Of a stretch of DNA of 64,000 nucleotides, positions 10,866-20,412 are shown piece after piece. The DNA comes from Halichondria panicea (Eukaryota; Porifera; Demospongiae; Suberitida; Halichondriidae): positions 6,000,621 through 6,064,620 of the forward strand of contig NC_087389.1 in assembly GCF_963675165.1 (NCBI RefSeq), in the 5' to 3' direction. Position numbers and translations under genes: made by a program. The stretch's first letter is position 1, and each line of letters begins with the position of its first letter. Under the pieces are notes generated by a model. It did not search any database. It was not told where the DNA came from and saw only the letters and a list, made by a program, of their open reading frames with translations.

Positions 10866-12158
10866 AGCCTCGATCCCAGGCCGATCCGTCTCTAATTGAA
10901 CGCTAGGTCGCCTCCTCGGCCTGGTATTGATTGTATCTGGGCGTGTATCTGGGCATGTGCTGTGGTTTCTGTGGTTGCTCAGGTATTCGCTAAAAAAGAG
11001 GGAATACCTGAGCAAGGTGGAGCGAATAGAAACACTAATAGTGTATGTAAGCATACTTACTCCGTAAAATCACAAAGAACTCCGTGTCATAGGTCTATTC
11101 TTTGCAAGTTTAGTTTGTCATAGATATAGGCTTAGCTAGCTAGAGTGTGAGGAGCTGTCTTGTGCGAAGACCTAGGTTCTCAAGTTTCTGCTATCAGTGG
11201 CTACCTTTGATTGACTACACAATTTAATACAAGCGCTTGATTAGACCATTGATTGCCAGATACACTTGGTAGAGTCTATCCTCAGACTCTGGCCATCGGT
11301 CTCTTGTATACTATGCTCAGGGGTGTCCACAAGTGGCTGGGCCTGGGATATATTGTCAAGGTGAGCGATATAAATCAATAATACCCTTTCATCATTGAAA
11401 ATTGTACACTATAGCCTATAGTCCAATCCTTGGTATCTGGATCAAGATATGACATTACGGCACTGGCACTGGTGTTGTGTTAGCCTCCTTCACCGGCCTT
11501 CAAGGAAGTGCGGCCTGGGATCGTGGCTAGTTTTGTGTGGACCATCACTGTGAGTTACAACATGTATAGTGGAATGGTGAATTTAAGTTCATACTAATTT
11601 GTATACAGGAGCAAAATGGAACCTTCCCCTCCAACCCCCGTTGTACTCCTCCTAGCTGATGGGTGTGAACTCATTGAAAGAGGATGCCCCAGTGCCACTC
11701 ATGTCCTTCCCAAGGGTCCGATCTTATAGAACTACCTGCACTAAAACTACTGACGTGGAATGGCTCTTTCAACACTTGTGGTTGCTATCCTGACCAGTGA
11801 CGTCGGGATTCTACTGTCTCTTGATGCACTGTGAACACACAATCTTTGTTATGCCACCTGAAGGCTTAGCAGGCATATCCAACGCATATTTATTAAGTCT
11901 TTCTGGAAGCTCTTGTTTGAGATCTTCGCTTCTAAACATCTGCATTTATTATAGACGCAGTACTGCTGTGCACGGTATTAATTTCTAGTGTCATTATATC
12001 ATTATATCGCTGTATTTTTAGCCAACTGTATGAACTGAAGATTTTACAGTACATAGCTGATACTTACCAGTTTCCGGTCACGCCCAGATACAATCAATAC
12101 CAGGCCGAGGAGGCGACCTAGCGTTCAATTAGAGACGGATCGGCCTGGGATCGAGGCT
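10866..12158. mobile_element. 1.3-kb element with about 80-bp terminal inverted repeats (AGCCTCGAT family)
   Basis: The left end opens AGCCTCGATCCCAGGCCGAT and the right end is its exact inverse; the match extends inward about 80 bp to the GTATCTGGGCGTG region. No target duplication is obvious. Termini match those of 38896-41386 and 58127-58189, which have 8-bp duplications (hAT-like). The internal 1.1 kb has no convincing coding region. Confidence 0.75.
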
Positions 12159-12267
12159 GTCTAGAGCGGAAGTGAATAAATCACGTGTTGTTGATGGGGC
12201 GGGACTAGTAAGCCTCTTTAAAGGCCGAGTTGTCTCTAAAATAACGCACTGAGCGCGGTAAATTTGA

Positions 12268-13257
12268 ATGATGGCGTCTTGTGAGCCTAACAGAACAAGT
12301 GCATACAGTGAGGATCTGAGATGGAGGATGGTGTGGCAAAGGGAAGCTTTGGGCCTTTTAAACAGAGAAGTTGCTAGAAACTTGTGTGTGGATACATCAA
12401 CTGTTTCCCGAACAATGGTTCTGTTTCATGCTACTGGTTCAGTAACAAAGCGCACCTATCCCAAAGACAGAGCATCAAGAAAACTCACAATGCCTTGCCA
12501 GCTACTCATATTGAATTCTGTGATTCAAAGTCTAGGCATTTTTCTGCGTGAAATCCAGAAAAAGATTGAAGAGTTGCTCTTGGTGAACATTAGCATCACC
12601 ACTATTTGTAAATTTATTTACCAAAGTGGTTTCACTCGTCAAAGACTCCGTAATGTAGCACTGCAACAAGATGCATTCTTAAGAGAGCAGTACAAATGTG
12701 ATGTATCAGTATATACAGCTGATATGTTTGTATTTGTTGATGAGACTGGGGCCGATAGACGTAACACAATGAGAAAGTATGGATACAGTTTGCGAGGACG
12801 ACCAGCAGTGAACCATTCTTTGCTGATTAGAGGAGAGAGGATATCGGCTATTGCGTGCATTTCAGTTCAAGGAATATTAGACGTCAAAACTGTCAAAGGT
12901 ACCAGTAATGGTGACACGTTTTATGACTTTGTACAGGAACATTTAATTCCTCACCTGATGCCTTTCAATGGGTTCAATCCTCATTCTGTTGTAGTGCTAG
13001 ATAACTGCTCCATACACCATATAGCAGAAGTGAAGACAATGTTGGAAGAAATTGGAGTTCTTGTTCACTTCCTTCCACCATATTCACCTGACTTCAACCC
13101 CATTGAGGAAGCATTTTCGAAGGTGAAGTCTGGCCTTAAAAGCCAGCTTGACAGTAGTAGTGATGTAGAAACACTCTTACTTACTAGCTTCACAAGTATT
13201 AGCCCAGAAGATTGTCGTGGCTGGATTGAACATCCAGGTATATACAACTTCAATTGA
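12268..13257 (+). CDS. DD34E transposase, IS630/Tc1-mariner superfamily (DDE_3)
   Basis: Intact 329-residue ORF. An N-terminal helix-turn-helix region (LRWRMVWQREALGLLNREVA, then STVSR) is followed by the catalytic core: first Asp in VFVDETGADRR (about residue 153), second in VVLDNCSIHH (about 245), and Glu in NPIEEAFSKVK with 34 residues between the second Asp and the Glu. YSPDFNPIE is diagnostic of this superfamily. The enzyme would cut at the element's inverted repeats and insert at TA. A terminus-like sequence (GTCTAGAGCGGAAGT) lies just upstream at about 12159, abutting the preceding element. The intact frame suggests recent activity. Confidence 0.9.
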   Translation: MMASCEPNRTSAYSEDLRWRMVWQREALGLLNREVARNLCVDTSTVSRTMVLFHATGSVTKRTYPKDRASRKLTMPCQLLILNSVIQSLGIFLREIQKKIEELLLVNISITTICKFIYQSGFTRQRLRNVALQQDAFLREQYKCDVSVYTADMFVFVDETGADRRNTMRKYGYSLRGRPAVNHSLLIRGERISAIACISVQGILDVKTVKGTSNGDTFYDFVQEHLIPHLMPFNGFNPHSVVVLDNCSIHHIAEVKTMLEEIGVLVHFLPPYSPDFNPIEEAFSKVKSGLKSQLDSSSDVETLLLTSFTSISPEDCRGWIEHPGIYNFN

Positions 13258-13356
13258 CTTTGTAAACACATTAATTTTTCACATTTTTAAATTGTTTGCC
13301 ATAATTATAATAACAAACAGTAACATGTTGACACAATAGTTATAATTATTACAGTT

Positions 13357-13495
13357 TCCGAATAGATCCAATAATTAGTTCTTTTTGCTCACGGTATTCC
13401 TCTGTACTAAGAATTCCATCATCATACAACTGTTGCAGGTAACGTAACTGTTCATAGTTCTTCATGCGTAATTCCACAGATCGCCCAGGAGAAAT
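13357..13495 (-). pseudogene. SHOCT-like C-terminal segment of the second transposon ORF
   Basis: Open segment containing LQQLYDDGILSTEEYREQK, then IIGSIRKL and a stop. The pattern L..LYDDGILSTEEY..QK matches the short C-terminal SHOCT domain. It is out of frame with 13500-14354, so either an unseen intron or a frameshift separates them. Confidence 0.4.
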
Positions 13496-13499
13496 TCCA

Positions 13500-14354
13500 C
13501 TAGCTAACAGAAGAAGAAGAAGTTGAAGCTGGAGATTGGTTTTCGTTTCGGCCTTTTAAACAATCAGCAAAGGCAACAGCAGCTCCACTTATAGTGTCAG
13601 ACAAGCTCTCTCTACGAGCACGCTTAGGGGTACTTCCTTGAAATGCCGGAATTTCTGGAGGATCATCAAAATCATTGTGAATCCCTGTGGTTATCATTCG
13701 TGCCCATAAACGCAGCCTAGGTGAATCGTATTTATTTCCATGTTTCTCGCGTAATTCTATAAATGTTTTTTCCACTTCTTCCTCTTTCCCTTGCCGATAT
13801 GTGCTTCCAGATTGAGAGTCTAACTCCCTAGTTCGTTTAGATGTAACTGTAGACCTTCCATCACACCAAAGCGATACAGTTCCACCAGTGGGGTACTTCT
13901 TGTACATCACATCCAAGTCATCATTAGTTACAACCCAAGTTTTGGACTGCTGGCTGCCATCGTAGTACCCTACTGAGAAATCCAGTTGGTTTGGCACTTG
14001 ATCTCCGAATTCTTCAATAAGCTTTATCTTAATAGCTGTCACAGATTCGAATTTAACCTTATGGCTATTCAAATGGCGAAGACAAGTATCACTTTTTTTA
14101 TTAGGATTAATCACCTTCACTTTATAAGTGTATTTTTGCTGTATACTTGTCCCTGGTATTGTACTGCTACATGTAGCAACGTTTGTCACATTAACTGAAT
14201 TAGCAGCAGCAGACGTTCTTATTGGTAAAGTCCCTTGAACTGGTAGAGATAGGCTACCTCGAGCAACTTGATTTATAGGAGGCAGATTAGAGCTTTGCAG
14301 TAGTTGCTGCAGAAGGTTCTGCGCTGCTGAGGTTCCCTGGCCCTGTGGATCCAT
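13500..14354 (-). CDS. Second transposon ORF, PB1/ubiquitin-like domain protein
   Basis: Convergent with the transposase. The frame is open from 14501, but the part upstream of MDPQGQG (14354) reads through a MITE terminus, so 14354 is the likelier start. A Gln/Ser-rich N-terminus is followed by a domain beginning KYTYKVKVINPNKK and ending GGTVSLWCDGR that resembles a PB1/ubiquitin-like fold, then a charged region with a nuclear-type KRARR. It ends at a TAG at 13500; a different frame downstream (13357-13495) encodes a SHOCT-like tail (LQQLYDDGILSTEEYREQK), so the true end may lie there, by splicing or before a frameshift. Role in transposition unknown. Confidence 0.5.
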   Translation of the reverse strand: MDPQGQGTSAAQNLLQQLLQSSNLPPINQVARGSLSLPVQGTLPIRTSAAANSVNVTNVATCSSTIPGTSIQQKYTYKVKVINPNKKSDTCLRHLNSHKVKFESVTAIKIKLIEEFGDQVPNQLDFSVGYYDGSQQSKTWVVTNDDLDVMYKKYPTGGTVSLWCDGRSTVTSKRTRELDSQSGSTYRQGKEEEVEKTFIELREKHGNKYDSPRLRLWARMITTGIHNDFDDPPEIPAFQGSTPKRARRESLSDTISGAAVAFADCLKGRNENQSPASTSSSSVS

Positions 14355-14386
14355 AGACTTCACTCTCAAGACTAAGATTACATGTA

Positions 14387-15048
14387 CAGCGGTTTTCAGA
14401 GTTCTTGCATTTGCAATGTTTAGAGCGGAAGTACCTGTCACGTGAACCGTTACGTAACAAGATTGCAGTTCTAGCCTCATTCTAAACCGATTTTTTTCCA
14501 ATACATGATTTGGGAGAAAATCAACCTTGGAAATAGCCTTTGCAAGCCTTTGGCATCACCGCTGAAGCTATCCTTGAGATTGTAAGCACTTCCAATAGTT
14601 TTGTGAGCTACTATTAGTAACACAGGACTGGATGTCTGGAGCTAAGAGAGATTCTACTGTCTATATGACTCATCAGCTTGCAGCAACACAAAATGAGTAG
14701 GCAGGCCGGGGCAGTCACTTCAACCAGTTTCTTATATAATACTGAGAAGCTACACGCTTATTTCAGACTTCTCTGAATAACTAGTAACGAATAACTTTGT
14801 CTGTAAAATTTATATTGAAAACTCATGTAAAAAAACTTGCCTGACTCAGCAATATTTGTGCTCCCGTGATGTTGTCCAACCTTAAATGTTTGGGAATATC
14901 ACGTGACCAGTGACTTCCGCTCTAGACATTGGAGATGCAAGAACTCTGAAAACCGCTGTACCACGTGGCAATTAATGTCGCAAGAATATCACGTGAGAGG
15001 GTACTTCCGCTCTAGACATTGCAAATGCAAGAACTCTGAAAACCGCTG
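14387..15048. mobile_element. MITE with TA target sites and a duplicated right end
   Basis: The left end CAGCGGTTTTCAGAGTTCTT starts after TA (14385-14386). The inverse right end occurs twice, ending at 14958 and 15048, each followed by TA. The inner termini contain TCTAGAGCGGAAGT, the motif found upstream of the transposase at 12159, so this non-autonomous family probably uses that transposase. It is close to the element at 39014-39593 along its whole length. Confidence 0.75.
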
Positions 15049-15140
15049 TACGAGTACGATTAACCTTCGCTAGTGGAGAGTTCATTTTTTTCTAGTAAAA
15101 GCTCACCTTCTAGCTAAAAACCTTTACCTAGGTATGTAGG

Positions 15141-16951
15141 TAAATAGGCAAGTAGCCCTACAAAACATAAGAAGAATCTGCCCTCCTATCGCAACTGCTC
15201 TTATCAATACTTACCGTCAACCAACAGATTTGTTTGTTGATGGAAACACTCTACTATCACAGGAGGGAACAACACAAGGGGACCCTCTAGCAATGGCCAT
15301 GTACGGCCTTGCAACCATACCCCTCTGAGTCATTAGAAAACTGGAAGGCCATTGTAAGCAAGTGTGGTATGCAGATGATTCTGCAGCTATCGGACAGATA
15401 GAACAACTAAGTACCTGGTGGGACACCCTGAGAGAGGAAGGACCAAAATTTGGCTATTTCCCAAACCCATCGAAGACCTGGCTTGTTGTTAAAGATCCAC
15501 AGTGTTCGGTATCTACCATTGCAAACAGTGGGATAAACATCACGACCGAGGGGAGACCGTATCTTGGAGCCGCCATTGGAACAGAGAAGTACATGGAGGA
15601 ACATGTGAAATCCAAAGTGGCAAAATGGGCAGAAAATATCACAATCCTTAGTTCGTTTGCCAAAACCCAACCACACGCATCATATGCGGCTCTAACACAT
15701 GGATTAATGAGCAAATGGACCTATCTGAGCAGAGTAATGCCTGCCATTGGTCAGCTGTTACAACCGCTTGACGAATGTATCCAAGCAAACCTAATCCCAG
15801 CCCCTACGGGGAGACCACCACCAAATGACCTCGAAACAACCCTACATGCACTACCTGCCAGCCTAGGGGGACTGGGCATCAGCATTCCATCGAAGAAGGC
15901 AGAAAGGGAATTCCGATCCTCACTAGCTATTTGTGGGCCTCTCATTGATGGAATTCAATTGCAGGACCATGCTTATAGATTGGAAACTCTTGACACACAA
16001 CTGGCCCAGAAGAAAGATGTTAGGAGATTGAATAACCATGAGAACAAGTCAAAAGCCACTGAGCTAAATCAACTTCTCCCAGACACTATGCAAAGAGCAA
16101 TGGATCTTGCCAGCGAGAAGGGAGCTTCCTCATGGCTGACGGCACTCCCACTGTCAGAACATGGCTTTACCCTACACAAGGGAGCTTTCCAAGATGCCCT
16201 AGCATTGAGATATGGCAACAAACACTCCAGCAAATTGTGACTGCGGCAAAGCCTTTTCTACTGAACACGCTCTCTCGTGTGCCAAAGGAGGTTTTCCGAC
16301 TATTAGGCACAACGAGATAAGAGACTTAACCGCGGACCTGCTCACTGAAGTATGTAACGACGTTCGCATAGAACCGGGCCTGCAGCCAATTACTGACGAA
16401 ACACTCCGGTGTGCTACAGCCAACACTCAAGAGGGAGCTCGTCTAGACATCTCAGCAAACGGGGTATGGGGAGGCAGACTGGAAAAGACCTACTTCAATG
16501 TAAGAGTGTTCAATCCCCATGCCCCATCAAACAAAGGCCCACTAACAGCTTGCTACAAGAAACATGAAAGAGAGAATAAAAGATCCTATGAACAGAGAGT
16601 ACGAGAAATAGAACATGCATCGTTCACACCCTTGGTAATGTCTGCAGAGAGGCCACAACCTTCTATAAACGATTGGCTTCCCTGCTCTCGCACAAATGGG
16701 ACAATCAGTACTGCAAAACCCTCAACTGGCTAAGATGCCGCCTCTCCTTTTCACTGCTTAGATCCTCGATCCAGGCAATAAGAGGAGCCAGATCTTCTCG
16801 CGGCAAGGCTGCGGAGCTGGCTACAGTGGAATCAATGCTGCACACATTACTTGTTATAATTCTTTTTATTTTTTGTCTTTTGTGTTTGCTTTAGTTTTTG
16901 TTTTTGTTTACTGTTTTACGCCCCGAGATGGAGTGCACTTAAAAAAAAAAA
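15141..16951 (+). mobile_element. 5'-truncated non-LTR-type retroelement with reverse transcriptase and restriction-like endonuclease, defective
   Basis: Flanked by GTATGTAGG at 15132-15140 and 16952-16960, with a terminal A tract at 16941-16951: a textbook 5'-truncated retrotransposition product. The reading frame starts inside the reverse transcriptase ([10 protein letters not shown], then catalytic YADDS at about 15370), continues through the thumb, then a CxC...H...C knuckle (CDCGKAFSTEHALSC) and an endonuclease-like region (RHNEIRDLTADLLTEV, ARLDIS, VRVFNP). Damage: in-frame TGA near 15326, frameshifts near 16217 and 16650. A partial relative lies at 50363-51110 on the opposite strand. 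Confidence 0.85.
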
Positions 16952-16972
16952 GTATGTAGGAAGGTGCTGACC

Positions 16973-17450
16973 TTATATTTGACCTTAGCTACACACAGAT
17001 GCTATCTATAAATATTAAAGAGCCATGCTGGCCTGCTTTGGACAGCAGGCACAACACTAGATGTCCTAGTGACTCACTGGCTACAGTTGAACAGTAAGCA
17101 ATTAAGCTGCATGGTTGCTTATTTGTGTGCTGATGTTTCTAGTACATGTAGGATTTGTTGTAGTAGCTAAGTTTATAATAATACAATAATTCCATGTTCT
17201 ACTCTAGGGCTGTTCAGTGTTGAGTGGACTATTTTTCTTTTGCCAGATTGAAGTCCAGAGTAGAACATGTAGCCTGTAGGAATGACTGTATTAGAACATG
17301 TAGAGGCACAAACAACAGCACACAAACAAGATCAACTTACTGTTCAACTGTAACCTACTATAGGTTAGTGTTGTGCCTGCTGTCCAAAGCAGGCTATGCA
17401 TGGCTCTTTAATATAATATAGCATCGGTGTGTAGCAAAGGTCAAATATAA
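16973..17450. mobile_element. Inverted-repeat MITE, about 480 bp
   Basis: Ends TTATATTTGACCTTAGCTAC and the inverse of a close variant, with strong inverted similarity inward for about 100 bp through the TGGACAGCAGGCACAACAC segment. No coding capacity. It sits between the two retroelements. Confidence 0.7.
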
Positions 17451-17451
17451 T

Positions 17452-19135
17452 GTGCCAGTCCATTGTCTACCCCTCTTTACAATATATTTCGTACTTCTCT
17501 AAATTCAGCTATTCTACCAGACGAATGGAAGGTACACAAAATTTGTCCCATTCCTAAGAAGAAAAATCCTTGTTCTGTTGAAAATTTCAGACCAATATCT
17601 TTGTTGTGCATTGTAGGAAAGGAATATATTATAAATAATAGTTGTCGGCCTAGCTAGAAACAACTCGGGCTGGAATCGAGGCTAGTCTATGATAAAATTA
17701 TAGATTTCATTAAAGGCAAAATCTCTAAATGCCAACATGGATTCATGAAGAATAGATCTTGCTTATCTCAATTGTTGTGTTCCTATATATGCTTTTATCC
17801 AAGAAGAAATTGAAAATAGCTGTGCTGTTGATGCTGTTTATTTAGATTTTAAAAAAGCTTTTGACTCTGTTGGTCATAATGAGTTACTTTTCAAGCTTTG
17901 GAAATTAGGAATAACAGGCCCATTATGGCTTTGGTTCAAGGAATATTTGTCACAGAGAGTTCATTATGTAACAATGGAAAATAAAAGCTCAACTATGTTA
18001 CCTGTAAAGTCTGGAGTACCACAAGGCAGTATCTTAGGTCCTATACTATTCCTAGTATACATCAATGACTTACTTGACTGTATCCAGAATTCTAAGTGTT
18101 TCTTGTTCGCTGATGATACGAAACTGTTGAAATCCTTTAGAGATACAAGGGACGAAATTCTTATGCAAGATGATTTGAATGCTTTGAGTTTATGGTGTGA
18201 AAAGTGGAATATCGGACTCAATGTGTCCAAATGCAAAACTATTAGACAATCGTTGAAGCAAACTGAAGAAACTAGTCATTACTCTGTTCAGGATAACACC
18301 ATAGAGCAAGTCAATTTTTATCGTGATTTAGGGATAACAGTTACGCAAGATCTCTCATGGTCTCAACAGCATAGTAAAATATGTGGAAAAGCTTACATGT
18401 CACTCAATCTTATTAGAAGAATCATTCCAACAAACTATTCAACTAATTTAAAGAAACAATTATATCTGTCTCTTGTCAGAACTCACTTAACATAATTATT
18501 GCTCGCAGTTGTGGAGACCTAAATTAATAAAGGTCACTAGAAAAAGTGCAACGCAGAGCCACAAAATATATCCTTAATGATTATGTATCAGACTACAAAG
18601 CAAGACTCTGCAAATTAAAGTTATTGCCCCTCATAAGATGGTTTGAACTGCAAGATATCATGTTTATTGTGAAATGTATGCAGCAGCAGTCGGACGATAT
18701 AAGAGAACTAGTATCTTTCACTTCATCCAAAACCAGAGCAGGCTGCTCAGGCCATTCCCTTCAAATTAAATTTGCTAGAAATAACTATTCAAGACACTTC
18801 TACTTCATTAGAATTGCTAAGTATGGAATAAATTACCGTCGAATTTAGATTCATCTCTAGGAACAATCAAGAAAAAGACTTCGGACTTTTTAGTGTCAGA
18901 TTTTCTAGAAAACTTTGACACAAATAACTTATGTTCCTTTCATATGGTTTGCCCATGCTCTAAATGTCATCTATAGGCTCCTCTGTTAACTATTCTTATC
19001 ACTCTATAATATACATCAGCTGCTCCAATGTTGGAGTAAGTCTGTTAGCTATTTCCTTCTCACCCAATCTTTTCACTTAATTTCTTTTGTGCATAGCTGT
19101 AAAGTTCACATAATAATAATAAATAATAATAATAA
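17452..19135 (+). mobile_element. Decayed LINE (jockey/CR1-like reverse transcriptase)
   Basis: Pieces in order: FRPISLLCIVGKE (about 17590), a 45-50-bp interruption that includes GGAATCGAGGCTAG (17640-17688), HGFMKNRSC, VYLDFKKAFDSVGHNELLFK, SGVPQGSILGPILF and the catalytic FADDTKLL (about 18110), then a carboxyl region (RRATKYILNDY). A stop/frameshift at about 18492 breaks the thumb, and the 5' part is missing. It ends in (TAA)n microsatellite DNA at 19107-19135, typical of this LINE group. Not functional. Confidence 0.8.
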
Positions 19136-19257
19136 CTAGTGTTCAAGCTGGCGCTGTGCTAATGCCTCTCACCATGTTTTTGCTTTCGCTGAAAAGTATT
19201 AGAGTGTTATATTAGTTTCTATAATGAATTTTATATTAAAGTTAGCTTATCTATATA

Positions 19258-19500
19258 AAGTCACTGAGAAGAAAAGACTTATTTACATGCTTCTATTGTT
19301 GTATTATGTGGCTTACTAGGACCTCAAGAATTAAAGAAGAAAATTGATTCTTCCAAGATCTGTAGTTCAGTGTATATAATATCTAAGAAGAAAAGACCTG
19401 TGTACATGCATATTGTTATCTATATTGTTATATGGTAGTGTTTTGTGGCTTACCAGGCCTTCAAGACAAAGATGATTCTGCCAGGAGGATCTGGATCTGG
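19258..19500. repeat. Two-copy tandem repeat, about 120 bp
   Basis: Units begin TAAGAAGAAAAGACYT-like words at about 19265 and 19383 and share TTTACATGC, TGTGGCTTAC and a CTTCCAAGATCTG / CTGCCAGGAGGATCTG end. No coding sense. Confidence 0.5.
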
Positions 19501-19599
19501 ATCTTGGATATTATTATTTTCTCACACGTGGGGAATGAGCGCGCATGCGCATTACATACACAGGAATAATTAAAGGGTGTGTCCAAAGAGATCAATTTC

Positions 19600-19935
19600 A
19601 CAAATGGCTACTGCTAGCTAGCTGTTTTAACAGATATTTTCTGAGTATTGTAGCTAACAAAAAGCTAGCGCTTTAGTGCAAGGCTAACTCATATGTTGAA
19701 TAGAAAGTTTGTGCGGACAGATGATGCTATGAAAGATTCTGAAGAGACTGCAACAGCCTTCAATGTGAGTCAAACTAGCCATAACTCGAGAAAGAAGCTT
19801 TAGTTTGCAAATCCACCAATTAAAATTCAAGAGAACGTGGCTAGAAGCCTATAGAAGCTGTTAGTTTTCGTCGCATTGCAACCGTTGAGCAGTTACAGCT
19901 GGAACAGACACACAGACACACACACACACACAGTC
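19600..19935. repeat. Partial copy of the fold-back element family
   Basis: Resembles the left arm of the complete element at 57098-58399 (compare AGCTAGCGCTTTAGTGCA, CATAACTCGAGAAAGAAGC, GCCTATAGAAGCTGTTAG) and ends in a short (AC)n run. The rest of 19936-20170 holds no feature I can name. Confidence 0.55.
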
Positions 19936-20170
19936 AGCTTTACCCTTGACTAAAATGTAATATTGAAACATCCTTTCAACTCCTAATGAGAGTTGATTGT
20001 GTGGGTGTTAACGTTGCTAAGTACGTGTACATACTGCGCATGCTCAGTTCAACTTTTCACATTCTACCACAACAATGTATTGAAAAAAGCACAGCATCAA
20101 TAATAAGCTCACACATTATAATTACAGAGACACAAACAACATCAAAGTAAAGAACAGTTATTTATCAGTT

Positions 20171-20412
20171 TCAGTTTCGGTCTGTATTGTCTACAATGAA
20201 TCTACAAATGTCTGTAGCAGTGTCTCCTCTTCTCAGTCTTATGGCAATTTCCACCAAGGCCCTGAAGGTAGCTCTGGAAGGATTCACTCTTTGCCACGCT
20301 CTCAATGCATGAGCCACTCCAGCTTGATTGCCATAACGACGTGTGACATCAGTTACATCACCGAGGTCGGCTGGGGTGAGGTTGAGTCCATCCAGCAGGT
20401 TGGATTGATTGA
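20171..20412 (-). CDS. C-terminal death-like domain exon of gene 2
   Basis: Last exon, about 80 residues, beginning VNQSNLLDGLNLTPADLGDV and ending DICRFIVDNTDRN then TGA. The pattern of amphipathic helices with L..L.L...DL, AL..W and FRALVEIAIRL fits the death-domain fold, probably a protein-interaction tail. Acceptor TGCAG at 20417-20413. Confidence 0.65.

Noticed and set aside
13986..14198. Plus-strand frame opposite the second transposon ORF
   Set aside because: Antisense shadow of a longer, domain-containing frame.
14355..14501. N-terminal extension of the second transposon ORF
   Set aside because: This part reads through a MITE terminus (from 14387), so an internal Met at 14354 is the more plausible start.
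14660..14720. Possible continuation of copy A after the transposon cluster (ACACAAAATGAGTAGG resembles copy B at about 31957)
   Set aside because: The match is about a dozen bases and does not extend; probably coincidental.
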